NCBI GenBank assembly: GCA_024233435.1
Contig: JACKPQ010000001.1
Span: 662,074 to 726,073 of the forward strand
Length of the DNA stretch: 64,000 nucleotides
From: Chlamydiales bacterium
Lineage (GTDB): Bacteria; Chlamydiota; Chlamydiia; Chlamydiales; JACKPQ01
Reading direction: 5' to 3'
The notes beneath the pieces were generated by a model that was not told the origin of the DNA, ran no database searches, and was given only the letters and a program-made list of their open reading frames with translations. The translations under genes and the position numbers were made by a program. Positions 1 to 8,406 of this stretch are shown piece by piece (the first letter of the stretch is position 1; each line of letters opens with the position of its first letter).

Positions 1-24
1 TATGACGTTAAAGTGGAGTTTTTT

Positions 25-915
25 GTGAACGAGCAAAGCAGCAGTAATACGCAATCTCTAACAGAAAAAGCCGTCACTAGAATGGCATGGGAAAAGCCCT
101 ATCTTGAAGCTTTGATCGACCATTTAAATCCTTCCGGCGAAGTACTGGAAGTCGGATTTGCACTCGGTTACTCTTCCAATCGTATTCAAACATTTCATCC
201 AAAGCATCATGTAATTATCGAATCTGACCCTGAAATCGCAGCAAAGGCCTTGAAATGGGCAGAGCATAATCCTGCTATCACAGTCATTCATGATACGTGG
301 AAGAATGCATTGCCAAATCTAGGAATCTTTGATGCCGTATTTTTTAACGATATTGACCCTGAGCTCGAAGCACAAAAAACGCGCAATCTAAACACTGGAA
401 ATATGGTTATAAAAAAGGGGCAAGCCCTTATATCACGCATAAAAGAGCAAATACCTCAAATTGCGAGCACCAAGTATACAGACTCCGACCTCGATGTATT
501 TTTTAATCAAGTGGGCCAATTCCAACCCTCTCAAATGGCCAATTTTCTGCATGATCTTATGAAAAATGAGCAAATTTCTAAAGAATGTTATGAAAGATTG
601 CTCCCAAAACACAATCTACAAAAAACCGCGCCTCCAACCACAACGAGTACCGAAAAACACACTGATGTCATGCTTCTTTTCTTGCAGGATTGTCTTCAAA
701 ATCATATGCGCAAGGGCAGCCGGTTTTCTTGCTTCGCAAGCTCTCCTATATCCAAATTTGAAAATCCTGAATTCTTTGATGCAATTATAACAAGCCCAAA
801 CTACGACTATCAGGAAAGAATGATGCCGGTGGATGTCCCAACATCATGCGAATATTATAAGCATGATGAGGCCCTCATTATGCTTGTCGAAAAGCAAGAT
901 CGGGGAAACGATTGA
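25..915 (+). CDS. SAM-dependent methyltransferase, guanidinoacetate/arginine N-methyltransferase-like
   Basis: Class I SAM methyltransferase. The N-terminal part has the tryptophan-glutamate segment WEKPYLEAL followed by the SAM-binding motif LEVGFALGYSS, then IIESDP and the acidic FFNDID loop, an arrangement typical of guanidinoacetate and arginine delta-N methyltransferases. The C-terminal half (about 130-300) is less conserved. The frame is open to the window edge, so an upstream start cannot be excluded. GTG at 13 is possible, but GTG at 25 is preferred because GGAG lies 6 bp upstream of it. The stop overlaps the start of the next gene, a 2OG-Fe(II) oxygenase, so the two are probably co-translated and may act on one small molecule or peptide. 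The substrate is unknown; the family is inferred from motifs only. Confidence 0.72.
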   Translation: MNEQSSSNTQSLTEKAVTRMAWEKPYLEALIDHLNPSGEVLEVGFALGYSSNRIQTFHPKHHVIIESDPEIAAKALKWAEHNPAITVIHDTWKNALPNLGIFDAVFFNDIDPELEAQKTRNLNTGNMVIKKGQALISRIKEQIPQIASTKYTDSDLDVFFNQVGQFQPSQMANFLHDLMKNEQISKECYERLLPKHNLQKTAPPTTTSTEKHTDVMLLFLQDCLQNHMRKGSRFSCFASSPISKFENPEFFDAIITSPNYDYQERMMPVDVPTSCEYYKHDEALIMLVEKQDRGND

Positions 916-1898
916 TGGTTAATTCAAACGAGGTGCTAAGTCAAAATGAAAAGCCGAAAATAAAAAAGAGTGTTGCACCTCTTCTTGATAATTATTACAC
1001 CCATCCAAGCACTTCCCCACTCACCTTTCAATTTGAGTCGCAGCTTTTTGTCTCCTCAGATTTAAGGCTGCAAAGTGCCTCAATTAAGCAAGCCTCCATA
1101 GATGAAAAGCATCTCTATATTATTGACGATTTTTTTCTACCCTCTGAACAAGAAGAGTTGAGGCTTTTCTCCAAAAATGCCAGCTTTAGCCGGAATAGTT
1201 ATGGAAGTCCTGAAGCCATTGAAAATGGAGAAAAGCCAGCTCAATCAATGAATGGAAAAGAGCGGTGGCAGTTTTTTTCTCATCCTCCCTCAGGAATCAC
1301 TGAAGTTTATAAACTATTTGCTACACTTGGCGCAAAAATAAACGCAGATATCACAACTCTTCCATGGGAATTGTGCACCCAGTCTTCACATGGATCTCCT
1401 GCAGTCATTGCAAATAAGCTTACTGAAGCATCTGAAGAGAGCAGAGAATTGGGCAAACATCAGGACTGCAATCCAGAAAACAGGGTGTCTTTTGGAATCC
1501 CCGTTCTCTATTCTGAAGGAAAAGAATTTCACCCTAACAAGTTTGCCAATGGATCAACAGGAAAACCTTGGCTTATCTCAGCTATGGTCTACACAACTGC
1601 GGAAGAGTTTTTGCCAGAGTATCGTTTGGGAACAATATTTTACGATCATCATGGAAACATAGCTTTGAGGGCCAACTGCGTAAATATGCGCTTAGTTTTC
1701 TTTGAAGGGGATTTGTTTCACAGCATTGAAGAATCCAAAATCCCGTCTGAAGTTAAGACATGGCGGACTTCTTATGTATTTAAACTGATCATCAACCCAA
1801 AAGATCGAGACCTCAACGTAAAGGAAGCTTTTGCTGATTTAATGCGTCCATTGTGTCAGGGTGAAAATCTTTCTCTAGGCACACAAGCACGAGGATAG
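915..1898 (+). CDS. 2-oxoglutarate/Fe(II)-dependent oxygenase-like protein
   Basis: The protein carries the jelly-roll iron-binding triad of 2OG oxygenases: HQD in GKHQDCN (about residue 180), a distal histidine in EGDLFHSIEES, and a following arginine in the TWRTSYVF segment that would bind 2-oxoglutarate. Known members hydroxylate or desaturate small molecules or proteins. The first ~70 residues look disordered, and the fold begins near LYIIDDFF. ATG at 915 overlaps the upstream methyltransferase stop by one base (TGATG); a TTG one codon earlier is less likely. The pairing suggests a two-step modification pathway. The substrate cannot be deduced. Confidence 0.72.
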   Translation: MVNSNEVLSQNEKPKIKKSVAPLLDNYYTHPSTSPLTFQFESQLFVSSDLRLQSASIKQASIDEKHLYIIDDFFLPSEQEELRLFSKNASFSRNSYGSPEAIENGEKPAQSMNGKERWQFFSHPPSGITEVYKLFATLGAKINADITTLPWELCTQSSHGSPAVIANKLTEASEESRELGKHQDCNPENRVSFGIPVLYSEGKEFHPNKFANGSTGKPWLISAMVYTTAEEFLPEYRLGTIFYDHHGNIALRANCVNMRLVFFEGDLFHSIEESKIPSEVKTWRTSYVFKLIINPKDRDLNVKEAFADLMRPLCQGENLSLGTQARG

Positions 1899-1907
1899 GC
1901 AAAAAAA

Positions 1908-3038
1908 TCAAAAGCGGCGTAAAGTTACTCTGACCTTAGCTGGACCTTGTTTTTGAACGCAGCGCAGGGCAATGCGCCAGTCGTAGGTCGCAAAGCGATT
2001 AGAGCCGCGTGCTGCTGTTTGTGCTGGGCGGTTTGCCCGACTAATGTGCCCCATAAATGTCCCCTCTCCAAGCGATTCAAAGCATAGTGTAAAGGGTCCG
2101 ATTCTAACGGTTTGATCAATTGCAAAGGCACTCGCTCCCTGATTATCAACAGAAATTGGTCGGGTATGGCTAATGTAAAAACAGAGTTCTTCATCATGAT
2201 CTGGATAGGTAAATTCTAGGGTTTGACCATCTTGTGTATTCATCAAAAAATGCTTGGCTTGGCATACTAGATCACAATCGGTGTGATAGTAGCGCATAAG
2301 ATGAAAAAACTTGTCCACCTCTGACGGCATATAGGAGGTATGGTAAAGGCAATCAGGAGCTGATCCTTTTATGGAAATGGGCTGAGCAATGGATGATCGC
2401 AAGCAAATGGGGTGATCACCAACGCTGTTTCCTAAAAATAGATCCAGCAATGAGAAGACTTGCCGCTTTTCTTCTTGGGGCTCGTAAAGCCCAACAAAGC
2501 AGTTAAGGGTTGGATGAATGTGGCGGCTTAAGTTTTGCAAACAGATCGGGTCGGGACTAGCGCGATAAGCTTGCAAAAGCAGTGACCAGTCACTGCTAGA
2601 TTCCCCTTTCCATTCATCTGCATCAATTGGAAGGCCTTTAACAGCTTTTAGCAGAGTTTTATGTGCAGGAGTGACAAAAGCTCTATCAGTAATGCTATCG
2701 CAAAAAGCATGCAAACGATCGATGACCGGCTTGAAATCTTTAAGAATCGTCCCAAATTGCTTTTGGATAAGATGGAAGGGGGTGAGCAGCTCAAAGGCTG
2801 TCAATGAATTATAAGTATGAGGATACTCGTGCAGGTAGTGGGGAAAAGCACCAGAGGGCGCTTGAAATGCACATAGCCTGTCTAAAAGAAACTTAGCCTC
2901 ATAGAGTTGTTGGGATGATTTTGTTTGTAAGAGCTCGAGAATGTGGCATGCATTTTCAATCACAGGGATTGTATCGTGGCGCCCATCTGTTGAGTGTGGA
3001 TTAAAATGAATCCAACCTGTTTGTTTTGATTTTAACAT
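1908..3038 (-). CDS. conserved hypothetical protein, partner of HAD phosphatase
   Basis: A 376-residue soluble-looking protein with no signal peptide or membrane segment. I do not recognise its family. It is rich in His, Phe and Tyr. The N-terminal half looks alpha-helical, with spaced aromatic motifs reminiscent of alpha/alpha-barrel carbohydrate enzymes (for example SGAFPHYL), and the C-terminal third looks beta-rich. That resemblance is only impressionistic. Its start overlaps the stop of the upstream HAD phosphatase gene by 7 bp, so the two are translationally coupled and probably share a pathway, perhaps involving sugar phosphates. It converges on the oxygenase gene with a 9-bp gap. Confidence 0.6.
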   Translation of the reverse strand: MLKSKQTGWIHFNPHSTDGRHDTIPVIENACHILELLQTKSSQQLYEAKFLLDRLCAFQAPSGAFPHYLHEYPHTYNSLTAFELLTPFHLIQKQFGTILKDFKPVIDRLHAFCDSITDRAFVTPAHKTLLKAVKGLPIDADEWKGESSSDWSLLLQAYRASPDPICLQNLSRHIHPTLNCFVGLYEPQEEKRQVFSLLDLFLGNSVGDHPICLRSSIAQPISIKGSAPDCLYHTSYMPSEVDKFFHLMRYYHTDCDLVCQAKHFLMNTQDGQTLEFTYPDHDEELCFYISHTRPISVDNQGASAFAIDQTVRIGPFTLCFESLGEGTFMGHISRANRPAQTAARGSNRFATYDWRIALRCVQKQGPAKVRVTLRRF

Positions 3039-3868
3039 TGTAAAAGTGCTTGCTCAATACCGGAAATAATTCCCATTTCTGTCGAGGGTGGAGCCATGAT
3101 TGTTCCATGCGCGGTCACATGCTCTGGAGCTCCCCCCATGACGATGGCAATGTCTGCTTCTTTAAACATGGGGATATCGTTTGCATCATCGCCAGCTGCA
3201 ATGATAGGGCCTTTGATATCGCATAGCTTTGCAATGCGCTTTAAAGCGCCTCCTTTTTGACCTAGCTCATGAGTGATTAAAATCAAATGGTAAAACCCAT
3301 CGCTAACAGGATCTGAAATCAATGATGTTGCAATACCGGGATAACCCTGCAATTTTTCCTCAATTGGATGCATCGATGCGTAACTCCCAACGCATTTGAT
3401 CAGTGGAAAAGGCGAATCAATCCCATTGCGCTTTTGCCAAGGCGCATCAGAGAGCTTTTGCAATTTGTCTAAATAAGGATGCATCTGCTCTGGAAATTTT
3501 TCAGGGCGCCAATAGCAAAAATCCCCTTTTTCATAACCGCTATAGATGAGATAGTCTGTCTCTAAATCTGTATAAAGCTGATCAAGATGGTCGAGAATTC
3601 CATCTTGCAAATAGGCGCGATCGATACGCTTTTCCTCGGGCATCGATAAAATATCAGCACCATTTTGAATGCCCAAATAATAGGGAAAATTCATGTTGGC
3701 AATGGCGCGCTTGGCAAACGAATACATCCGACCCGTGATCAGAGCGATCTGCCAGCCACTGTCGTGCAATCCATGGAGGTAATTGACAACCTGATCGGGA
3801 ATAAGGCGGCTGCCATCAGTGAGGGTGCCATCGATATCGAGGGCAATTAATCCTTGCTTCTTGCTCAT
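3032..3868 (-). CDS. HAD-superfamily hydrolase, Cof-type sugar phosphatase
   Basis: A Cof-like (class IIB) HAD phosphatase of normal length (278 aa). Motif I is DIDGTLTDG at residues 10-18, with the nucleophile Asp and the +2 Asp. Motif II is ALITGR. The conserved lysine lies around QKGGAL, and motif IV is AAGDDANDIPMF followed by IVMGGAPEHV. Such enzymes dephosphorylate sugar phosphates, nucleotides or pyridoxal phosphate in the cytoplasm. It is encoded just upstream of, and overlapping, an unknown 376-aa protein. The start is divergent from the FliO-like gene, leaving only about 20 bp for both promoters. Confidence 0.88.
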   Translation of the reverse strand: MSKKQGLIALDIDGTLTDGSRLIPDQVVNYLHGLHDSGWQIALITGRMYSFAKRAIANMNFPYYLGIQNGADILSMPEEKRIDRAYLQDGILDHLDQLYTDLETDYLIYSGYEKGDFCYWRPEKFPEQMHPYLDKLQKLSDAPWQKRNGIDSPFPLIKCVGSYASMHPIEEKLQGYPGIATSLISDPVSDGFYHLILITHELGQKGGALKRIAKLCDIKGPIIAAGDDANDIPMFKEADIAIVMGGAPEHVTAHGTIMAPPSTEMGIISGIEQALLQC

Positions 3869-3889
3869 AGAAACAGTATAACAAAGGAC

Positions 3890-4318
3890 ATGAAAATACG
3901 AAACTTTTTACTGATCTTAGCACTTTGCTCCTCTGCTTATGCAGGCAAGGAAATTTTTGAAGAGACGGTAAGTACCCCTCCTCCTGTTGAACATACACAC
4001 CCAGAGGCCCCGACTAGTGATCTAACGCAAACCTCATATGGCCACGCGCTCACGAAAATGGTCCTGACCCTTGCAGCTCTTCTAGCTCTTTTTGCACTCT
4101 CCTACTGGCTCTTAAAGAAAGTGGGGCGCCATCGCGTTACAGGCATGAATAACCTTAAAGCCATTAAAATCCGCGAGCGCAGACCCATCAGCCCGAAAAC
4201 GACACTTTACCTTATAGAGCTGGCTGGAAAAGAAATTCTAATCGCTGAGTCGCAACTCGATGTGCGCTCTCTTGCCACTTATGAGTGGCCCGATGAAGAC
4301 CCTATCCCAAAAAATTAA
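3890..4318 (+). CDS. FliO/MopB-like single-pass membrane protein
   Basis: This small exported membrane protein starts MKIRNFLLILALCSSAYA, a clear signal peptide. A Pro/Thr-rich periplasmic linker follows, then one transmembrane helix (about residues 53-75) and a basic cytoplasmic domain of about 70 residues with RERRPISPKTTLYLIEL, typical of FliO/FliZ. FliO assists assembly of the flagellar export gate. Chlamydiae have no flagella but keep several flagellar-type export components, so a role near a type III export gate is plausible but inferred. ATG at 3890, after AAAGGA, is chosen because it gives the signal peptide directly; a TTG at 3854 would add 12 unlikely residues. The 3' end overlaps convergent hemL by 17 bp. 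Confidence 0.72.
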   Translation: MKIRNFLLILALCSSAYAGKEIFEETVSTPPPVEHTHPEAPTSDLTQTSYGHALTKMVLTLAALLALFALSYWLLKKVGRHRVTGMNNLKAIKIRERRPISPKTTLYLIELAGKEILIAESQLDVRSLATYEWPDEDPIPKN

Positions 4319-5552
4319 AAATAGTTTCAATTGTGTAATCGATATGCTCATTGGTATGAGCCAATGAGACAAAGGCCGACTCAAAGGGCGATTGAGGCAT
4401 ATAGATACCTTTGCTTAAGCAATGGCCAAAGTAGCACTTGAAAAGCTCTTTATCTTGCTGCTTGCTCTGCTCAAAGTTACGCACCTCATCAACTCCCCAA
4501 AACAGAGTGAACATCGCCCCCACTTGGCTCGTGCATACCCTTGAAGATACAGCATCTACAATGCGTTTTGCTTTTGCAGATATAGAATCAAAAACGCCTG
4601 GTTTACATAATTCTTGCAGAGTAGCATAACCTGAAGCCAAAGCTAGCGGGTTGCTCGATAAGGTCCCTGCTTGATAAACATCTCCTATCGGAGCAAGAAG
4701 ATCCATAATTTCCTTGCGCCCTCCAAAAGCTGCGCATGGCAATCCCCCGCCGATGATTTTTCCAAGGCATGTCATATCAGGCACGACGTTGTAAATGGCT
4801 TGTGCTCCCCCCAAATGAGCTCGGAAACCAGACATCACCTCATCAAAAATAAGAACAGCTCCATACTGCGTGGTTAGCTTTTGCAATAATTGAATAAATT
4901 CATCAGTTGATGGAATCACGCCCATGTTTCCAGCAATTGGCTCGATGATCACAACTCCCACTTCATTTCCACGCTGGTCAAATAGCGCCTGCAAAGCCTC
5001 ACAATCATTGAAGGGAAGCGATATTGTATCTTGAGGGGGAACGCCTTTGGAATCAACGATGCCAGTATGAGCCGAGCCCGCCTTTATCAAAAGTGGATCG
5101 CTGTGTCCGTGGTAATTTCCATCAAATTTAACCAGCAGATTTTTTTTAGCATAGGCTCTAGCAACGCGAATGGCACTCATCGTCGCTTCTGTTCCAGAAG
5201 AGACAAATCGCAATTTTTCAATGCTTGGCATTTGCTGCACAATAAGCTGCGCCATTTTAAGCTCGAGCTCAAATGAATTGACATAGCAATGCCCCTTAGA
5301 GAGTTGCTCAGTAATTGCAGCAACAACCGCAGGATGGCTGTGTCCCAACATCAAAGCTCCCCAACCGCAGACATAATCGATATAGCTCTTACCATCGACG
5401 TCGATCAATGTAGCGCCCTTCGATGACGCAATGACGAGAGGATCGTCATCGACTTGCCCAAAGGCTCTAGCAGGGCTGCAAACACCTCCAGGTATATGCT
5501 GCTGCAGTGATTCAAATATTTGCTTGGCTTTTGTTTGGCTTATTGTACTCAT
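4302..5552 (-). CDS. hemL: glutamate-1-semialdehyde 2,1-aminomutase
   Basis: HemL converts glutamate-1-semialdehyde to 5-aminolevulinate in the C5 heme pathway, using PMP/PLP. The class III aminotransferase fold is clear: the early HIPGGVCSPARAF motif, VSSGTEATMSAIRVAR for cofactor phosphate binding, FDEVMSGFR, and the PLP-binding lysine in GKIIGGGLP. Length (416 aa) is close to the usual ~425. The final QAGTLSSNPLA motif is present. The gene stands alone on the minus strand, with its end overlapping the FliO-like gene. Assignment is firm. Confidence 0.97.
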   Translation of the reverse strand: MSTISQTKAKQIFESLQQHIPGGVCSPARAFGQVDDDPLVIASSKGATLIDVDGKSYIDYVCGWGALMLGHSHPAVVAAITEQLSKGHCYVNSFELELKMAQLIVQQMPSIEKLRFVSSGTEATMSAIRVARAYAKKNLLVKFDGNYHGHSDPLLIKAGSAHTGIVDSKGVPPQDTISLPFNDCEALQALFDQRGNEVGVVIIEPIAGNMGVIPSTDEFIQLLQKLTTQYGAVLIFDEVMSGFRAHLGGAQAIYNVVPDMTCLGKIIGGGLPCAAFGGRKEIMDLLAPIGDVYQAGTLSSNPLALASGYATLQELCKPGVFDSISAKAKRIVDAVSSRVCTSQVGAMFTLFWGVDEVRNFEQSKQQDKELFKCYFGHCLSKGIYMPQSPFESAFVSLAHTNEHIDYTIETIFNFLG

Positions 5553-5657
5553 AGGTTTGGATATAAACTAATCTCCAATTTCACTCAAGTTGATTTGATT
5601 TTTTCCTTGCAAAAAAATGTCTACGTTGATAAGCTTGAACGTAAGGGAGAGCAAGAT

Positions 5658-6512
5658 ATGTCAGTAGAAGTTAATCACAGTAGCCCAGCCATTCATCAGT
5701 CTGAGATAAGCCAATCAGACTCAGATCAAGCTACTATAAAGGAATTATTTGAATACGCCACGAATCTGATTGCCACTTTGCGGCAGGTAAAGAAGGGCAA
5801 AGGCGATATTGAGCTTAACTTTAAAGATGAGCAAATCGATCTCCATCAGTTTTTATCGCAAGTTGAGGAGCAGTTGAGCAACGGCGATCACAGCATCGAA
5901 GAGCTTCAAAATATCAATCAATTGCTGCAAAGTGCCATTGATCAGGTAAAGGCAAAGCCGAAAAAAAGATTGGGTTATAACATGGGCATGGCCATGCGAC
6001 CTCTTGTGATCAACCACGATAAAGTTTCAAATACTAACATTCTTAATTTGATTAATGAAGGTAACGCACTTACAACCATCATGAATCGCTCTCGCCAATT
6101 AGCAGAAGATTTAAGAAATGCAAAGACTGATATTGCAGATGGCAACTACAAGCATGAAGAACTGATCATTAAAATCCAAAGTTATCAAAATTTTATGGAT
6201 GAGCAAAAAAGGCAGCATCCAGAACTTCTTAAGGACATCCCCAACCCGATCGAGGATTTACCTTTAGATGAACTCAAGGGCAACTCAAGTTATTTCAACA
6301 CAAATTACGACCAAGTCATAAAGACAATTGACAAAAAGATTGATCAACTTTCTGAAGTGATCACATCAGCTCAAAGTCTAGTGACCAGAGTGACGCTCTA
6401 TTTGCATAAGGGTATGAAAGAAAGCGTCATCATTTCCGAAATTTTTCATTGCATCTATAAGTCTATTAATGAACTCATTAAACACATTAATGGAAACAGC
6501 AGGGGGGGCTAA
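5658..6512 (+). CDS. hypothetical protein, first gene of type III secretion translocator operon
   Basis: A 284-residue, highly charged, mostly helical protein with no signal peptide or transmembrane segment. The N-terminus is Ser/Gln-rich, as in many type III substrates, and the central and C-terminal parts have long amphipathic helices likely to form coiled coil. No family is recognised. The start at 5658 is chosen because GGGAG lies 8 bp upstream; longer in-frame extensions to 5520 cross the hemL promoter region. The next gene, an LcrH/SycD-type chaperone, begins at the base after its stop. That spacing suggests it is a type III needle-tip, regulator or effector protein handled by the same chaperone. 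This role is inferred from context only. Confidence 0.7.
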   Translation: MSVEVNHSSPAIHQSEISQSDSDQATIKELFEYATNLIATLRQVKKGKGDIELNFKDEQIDLHQFLSQVEEQLSNGDHSIEELQNINQLLQSAIDQVKAKPKKRLGYNMGMAMRPLVINHDKVSNTNILNLINEGNALTTIMNRSRQLAEDLRNAKTDIADGNYKHEELIIKIQSYQNFMDEQKRQHPELLKDIPNPIEDLPLDELKGNSSYFNTNYDQVIKTIDKKIDQLSEVITSAQSLVTRVTLYLHKGMKESVIISEIFHCIYKSINELIKHINGNSRGG

Positions 6513-6971
6513 GTGCAAACATCCATTCAAAAGGCACTCGATCAACTCATCGAGCGACAAATACACGACAAGCCTCTGCTTGACGGAAAAATGACGAGCG
6601 AGGATTTGTCTGTCCTCTACAATCTAGCTCAAGGTCTCTATGACGTTGGCGATTATGCTAAAGCTAGAGAAATATTCCAATATTTGACTCTAAATAAACC
6701 ATTTGAGTCCAAACATTGGATGGGACTTGCCTCTGTTTTACAAATGGAAAAAAATTACGCCAATGCTCTAACTGCTTGGTCAATGCTCGCTGTCTTGCTT
6801 GGTGAAGATCCCCTCCCCCATTTTCATGCTGCAGATTGTCTATGGATGCTCGGTGAGGGCGAAAAAGCAATGCTTGCTCTTGATGAAGCAGAACGGCATT
6901 TAGATGGCTCAACTTATCACCAAGACCTCAAAGAGAAAATTGCGGTTTTAAAAAAACAATGGTCTATATGA
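6513..6971 (+). CDS. lcrH: LcrH/SycD-family type III secretion chaperone (TPR)
   Basis: This 152-aa protein has the class II chaperone layout: an N-terminal helix (LDQLIERQIHD), then three tetratricopeptide repeats, with the hallmark LYNLAQGLYDVGDYAKA, HWMGLASVLQMEKNYANAL and HFHAADCLWMLGEGEKA segments. Class II chaperones bind the hydrophobic pore-forming translocators in the cytoplasm and keep them soluble. The next gene encodes exactly such a hydrophobic protein. The start is GTG at 6513, directly after the upstream TAA, with a GGGGGG tract a few bases before it. The stop overlaps the next start (ATGA). Confidence 0.88.
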   Translation: MQTSIQKALDQLIERQIHDKPLLDGKMTSEDLSVLYNLAQGLYDVGDYAKAREIFQYLTLNKPFESKHWMGLASVLQMEKNYANALTAWSMLAVLLGEDPLPHFHAADCLWMLGEGEKAMLALDEAERHLDGSTYHQDLKEKIAVLKKQWSI

Positions 6972-7858
6972 TGAATATCAACCCGATAGACCATTTGAAA
7001 AGCTCACCTTCTGCCGACTCAAAAGCAAGTCATGTCAACGCTGCGACCCATCCTCAAGATCGCCTTTCGAAGGCAAATGATAACGGAAGTTCCTATCTCC
7101 CATCAAAGCCGAATCTGAGCAGATGCCCTAATGAAAATAAAGAGCCTGCAGTCATTCGCTTTATCCAGTTTGTTAATGAAATCGAACAGTCGCAAAACAG
7201 CATCCTACGTTGGCGCATGGGTGAACTTAACACGTTGCAAAAACATCTGACAGACACAACTCTAGAGCACCAGAGAGATAGCCATCGTTTAAAGACTGCC
7301 CAAGAAAACTGCAGGTGGTGGAGCCAGACTGGATCCATCATAAGTGTAGTTACTGCGGCAACATCAATTGCCACTGGTTTTTCCCTTTTGCCAAACGAGA
7401 ATATATCTAGATGGGTTAGCGGAGGCATGATTGCAGCTGGGGTAGGGTCGATTAGTGCAACGACGTTAAGCGGAGCTGGGGTCTTCCCCCAGTTCTCAGC
7501 AGCTCTAGCACTTGCAGCAGGAATCTTGGGAGTTGCCGTTGGAGGCAGCTCTATTGTTAATCAAATGATCTACTCTGAAAATGTTGCTTTAGCAACAATC
7601 AGTCAGCTCTGTAATTGTGTCCGAGCCTCTTCGACTTGCGCCGGCGGGCTAAGAAAGGCTGACCTTATTTGGGAAAATAAAAAATTTGATGAGAGCCGAA
7701 ATAAGTTAGGTGATGACCAGAAAAAAATTCGGTCGCAATGCGACGATGCCAATCACTTAGTAGAGGCAATAAATCACTTGCACGAATCGGCAATGAAATT
7801 TTTAGAAAATCAACTCGAGCTGATGCGCATAGCTAAATCTGTTGCGTCAGCTGCATAA
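6968..7858 (+). CDS. type III secretion translocator-like protein (YopB/CopB-type)
   Basis: The central portion (about residues 110-210) has two or three glycine/alanine-rich hydrophobic segments, including GSIISVVTAATSIATGF and ALALAAGILGVAVGGSSIV. They are flanked by polar, helical, coiled-coil-prone regions, as in YopB/IpaB/CopB pore-forming translocators. There is no Sec signal. It lies immediately downstream of an LcrH-type chaperone, with a 4-bp ATGA overlap, which is the standard chaperone-translocator arrangement. ATG at 6968 or the next codon at 6971 both fit. At ~297 aa it is shorter than typical CopB, so it may be a minor or variant translocator. The assignment rests on topology and context, not recognised sequence similarity. 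Confidence 0.65.
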   Translation: MMNINPIDHLKSSPSADSKASHVNAATHPQDRLSKANDNGSSYLPSKPNLSRCPNENKEPAVIRFIQFVNEIEQSQNSILRWRMGELNTLQKHLTDTTLEHQRDSHRLKTAQENCRWWSQTGSIISVVTAATSIATGFSLLPNENISRWVSGGMIAAGVGSISATTLSGAGVFPQFSAALALAAGILGVAVGGSSIVNQMIYSENVALATISQLCNCVRASSTCAGGLRKADLIWENKKFDESRNKLGDDQKKIRSQCDDANHLVEAINHLHESAMKFLENQLELMRIAKSVASAA

Positions 7859-7873
7859 CAAAATAGAGGGAAA

Positions 7874-8365
7874 ATGGAAATACAAGCTAAATCACTACCA
7901 CAAGTTGAGTCACCAAAACCAGAGAAAAAGCCCACCGGCATTGATGATCCACTAGTTTTGTTTTACGTGGAATACTTAAAATCCAGTCTAGGCTGCAGGA
8001 AATTACTAGAAGTACTGAGCCGTGACCGAAACGAACAGAAAGAAGATTTAGCTAACAAGAAATCAGTTACTGCTTATTTACACCTTGCCTCTAATATTGC
8101 GGTTGCTTCAGCCAGCGGAGCAGCTGGTCTTGTAAATCGTCAAGATGAATCTCAAGCTATCAACCGAATAGGTCTTGGCATTGATTCTATCGCAAATATG
8201 CATACCGGTGAATACCAAGATAAAAGCCAGAAGCTCGACAGAAAGGGCGAATTAACCTCAGCCCTGCAACGCTCTTTACAAGAAGGAGATACCCTGACTT
8301 ACAGAACTGTCCAAGACCTTCTAGAAGCTGAAAAAAGGACATACCAACAAGGTATCGGGGCCTAG
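7874..8365 (+). CDS. small type III secretion-associated protein (possible YopD-like partner)
   Basis: A 163-residue protein starting 15 bp after the translocator-like gene, with GAGGG upstream of its ATG. It is charged and helical, with a short weakly hydrophobic alanine-rich stretch (LHLASNIAVASASGAAGL, about residues 73-90) and a glutamine/glutamate-rich end. Translocator operons usually end in a second, smaller hydrophobic partner (YopD/CopD), and this position and topology fit a reduced version. No clear sequence family is recognised, so the role is inferred from operon position. It is the last gene of the set; mlaE follows after 41 bp. Confidence 0.6.
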   Translation: MEIQAKSLPQVESPKPEKKPTGIDDPLVLFYVEYLKSSLGCRKLLEVLSRDRNEQKEDLANKKSVTAYLHLASNIAVASASGAAGLVNRQDESQAINRIGLGIDSIANMHTGEYQDKSQKLDRKGELTSALQRSLQEGDTLTYRTVQDLLEAEKRTYQQGIGA

Positions 8366-8382
8366 TACTTGTGCGATAACTG

Positions 8383-8403
8383 CTTCGCAGCTATGATGCG
8401 AAG
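8383..8403 (+). promoter_or_regulatory. hairpin immediately upstream of the mlaE start
   Basis: CTTCGCA and TGCGAAG form a perfect 7-bp inverted repeat with a 7-base loop (8383-8389 and 8397-8403), ending 3 bp before the mlaE ATG. There is no T-run, so it is not an intrinsic terminator. It covers the place of the ribosome binding site, so it may modulate translation. Function is inferred. Confidence 0.3.
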
Positions 8404-8406
8404 AAT

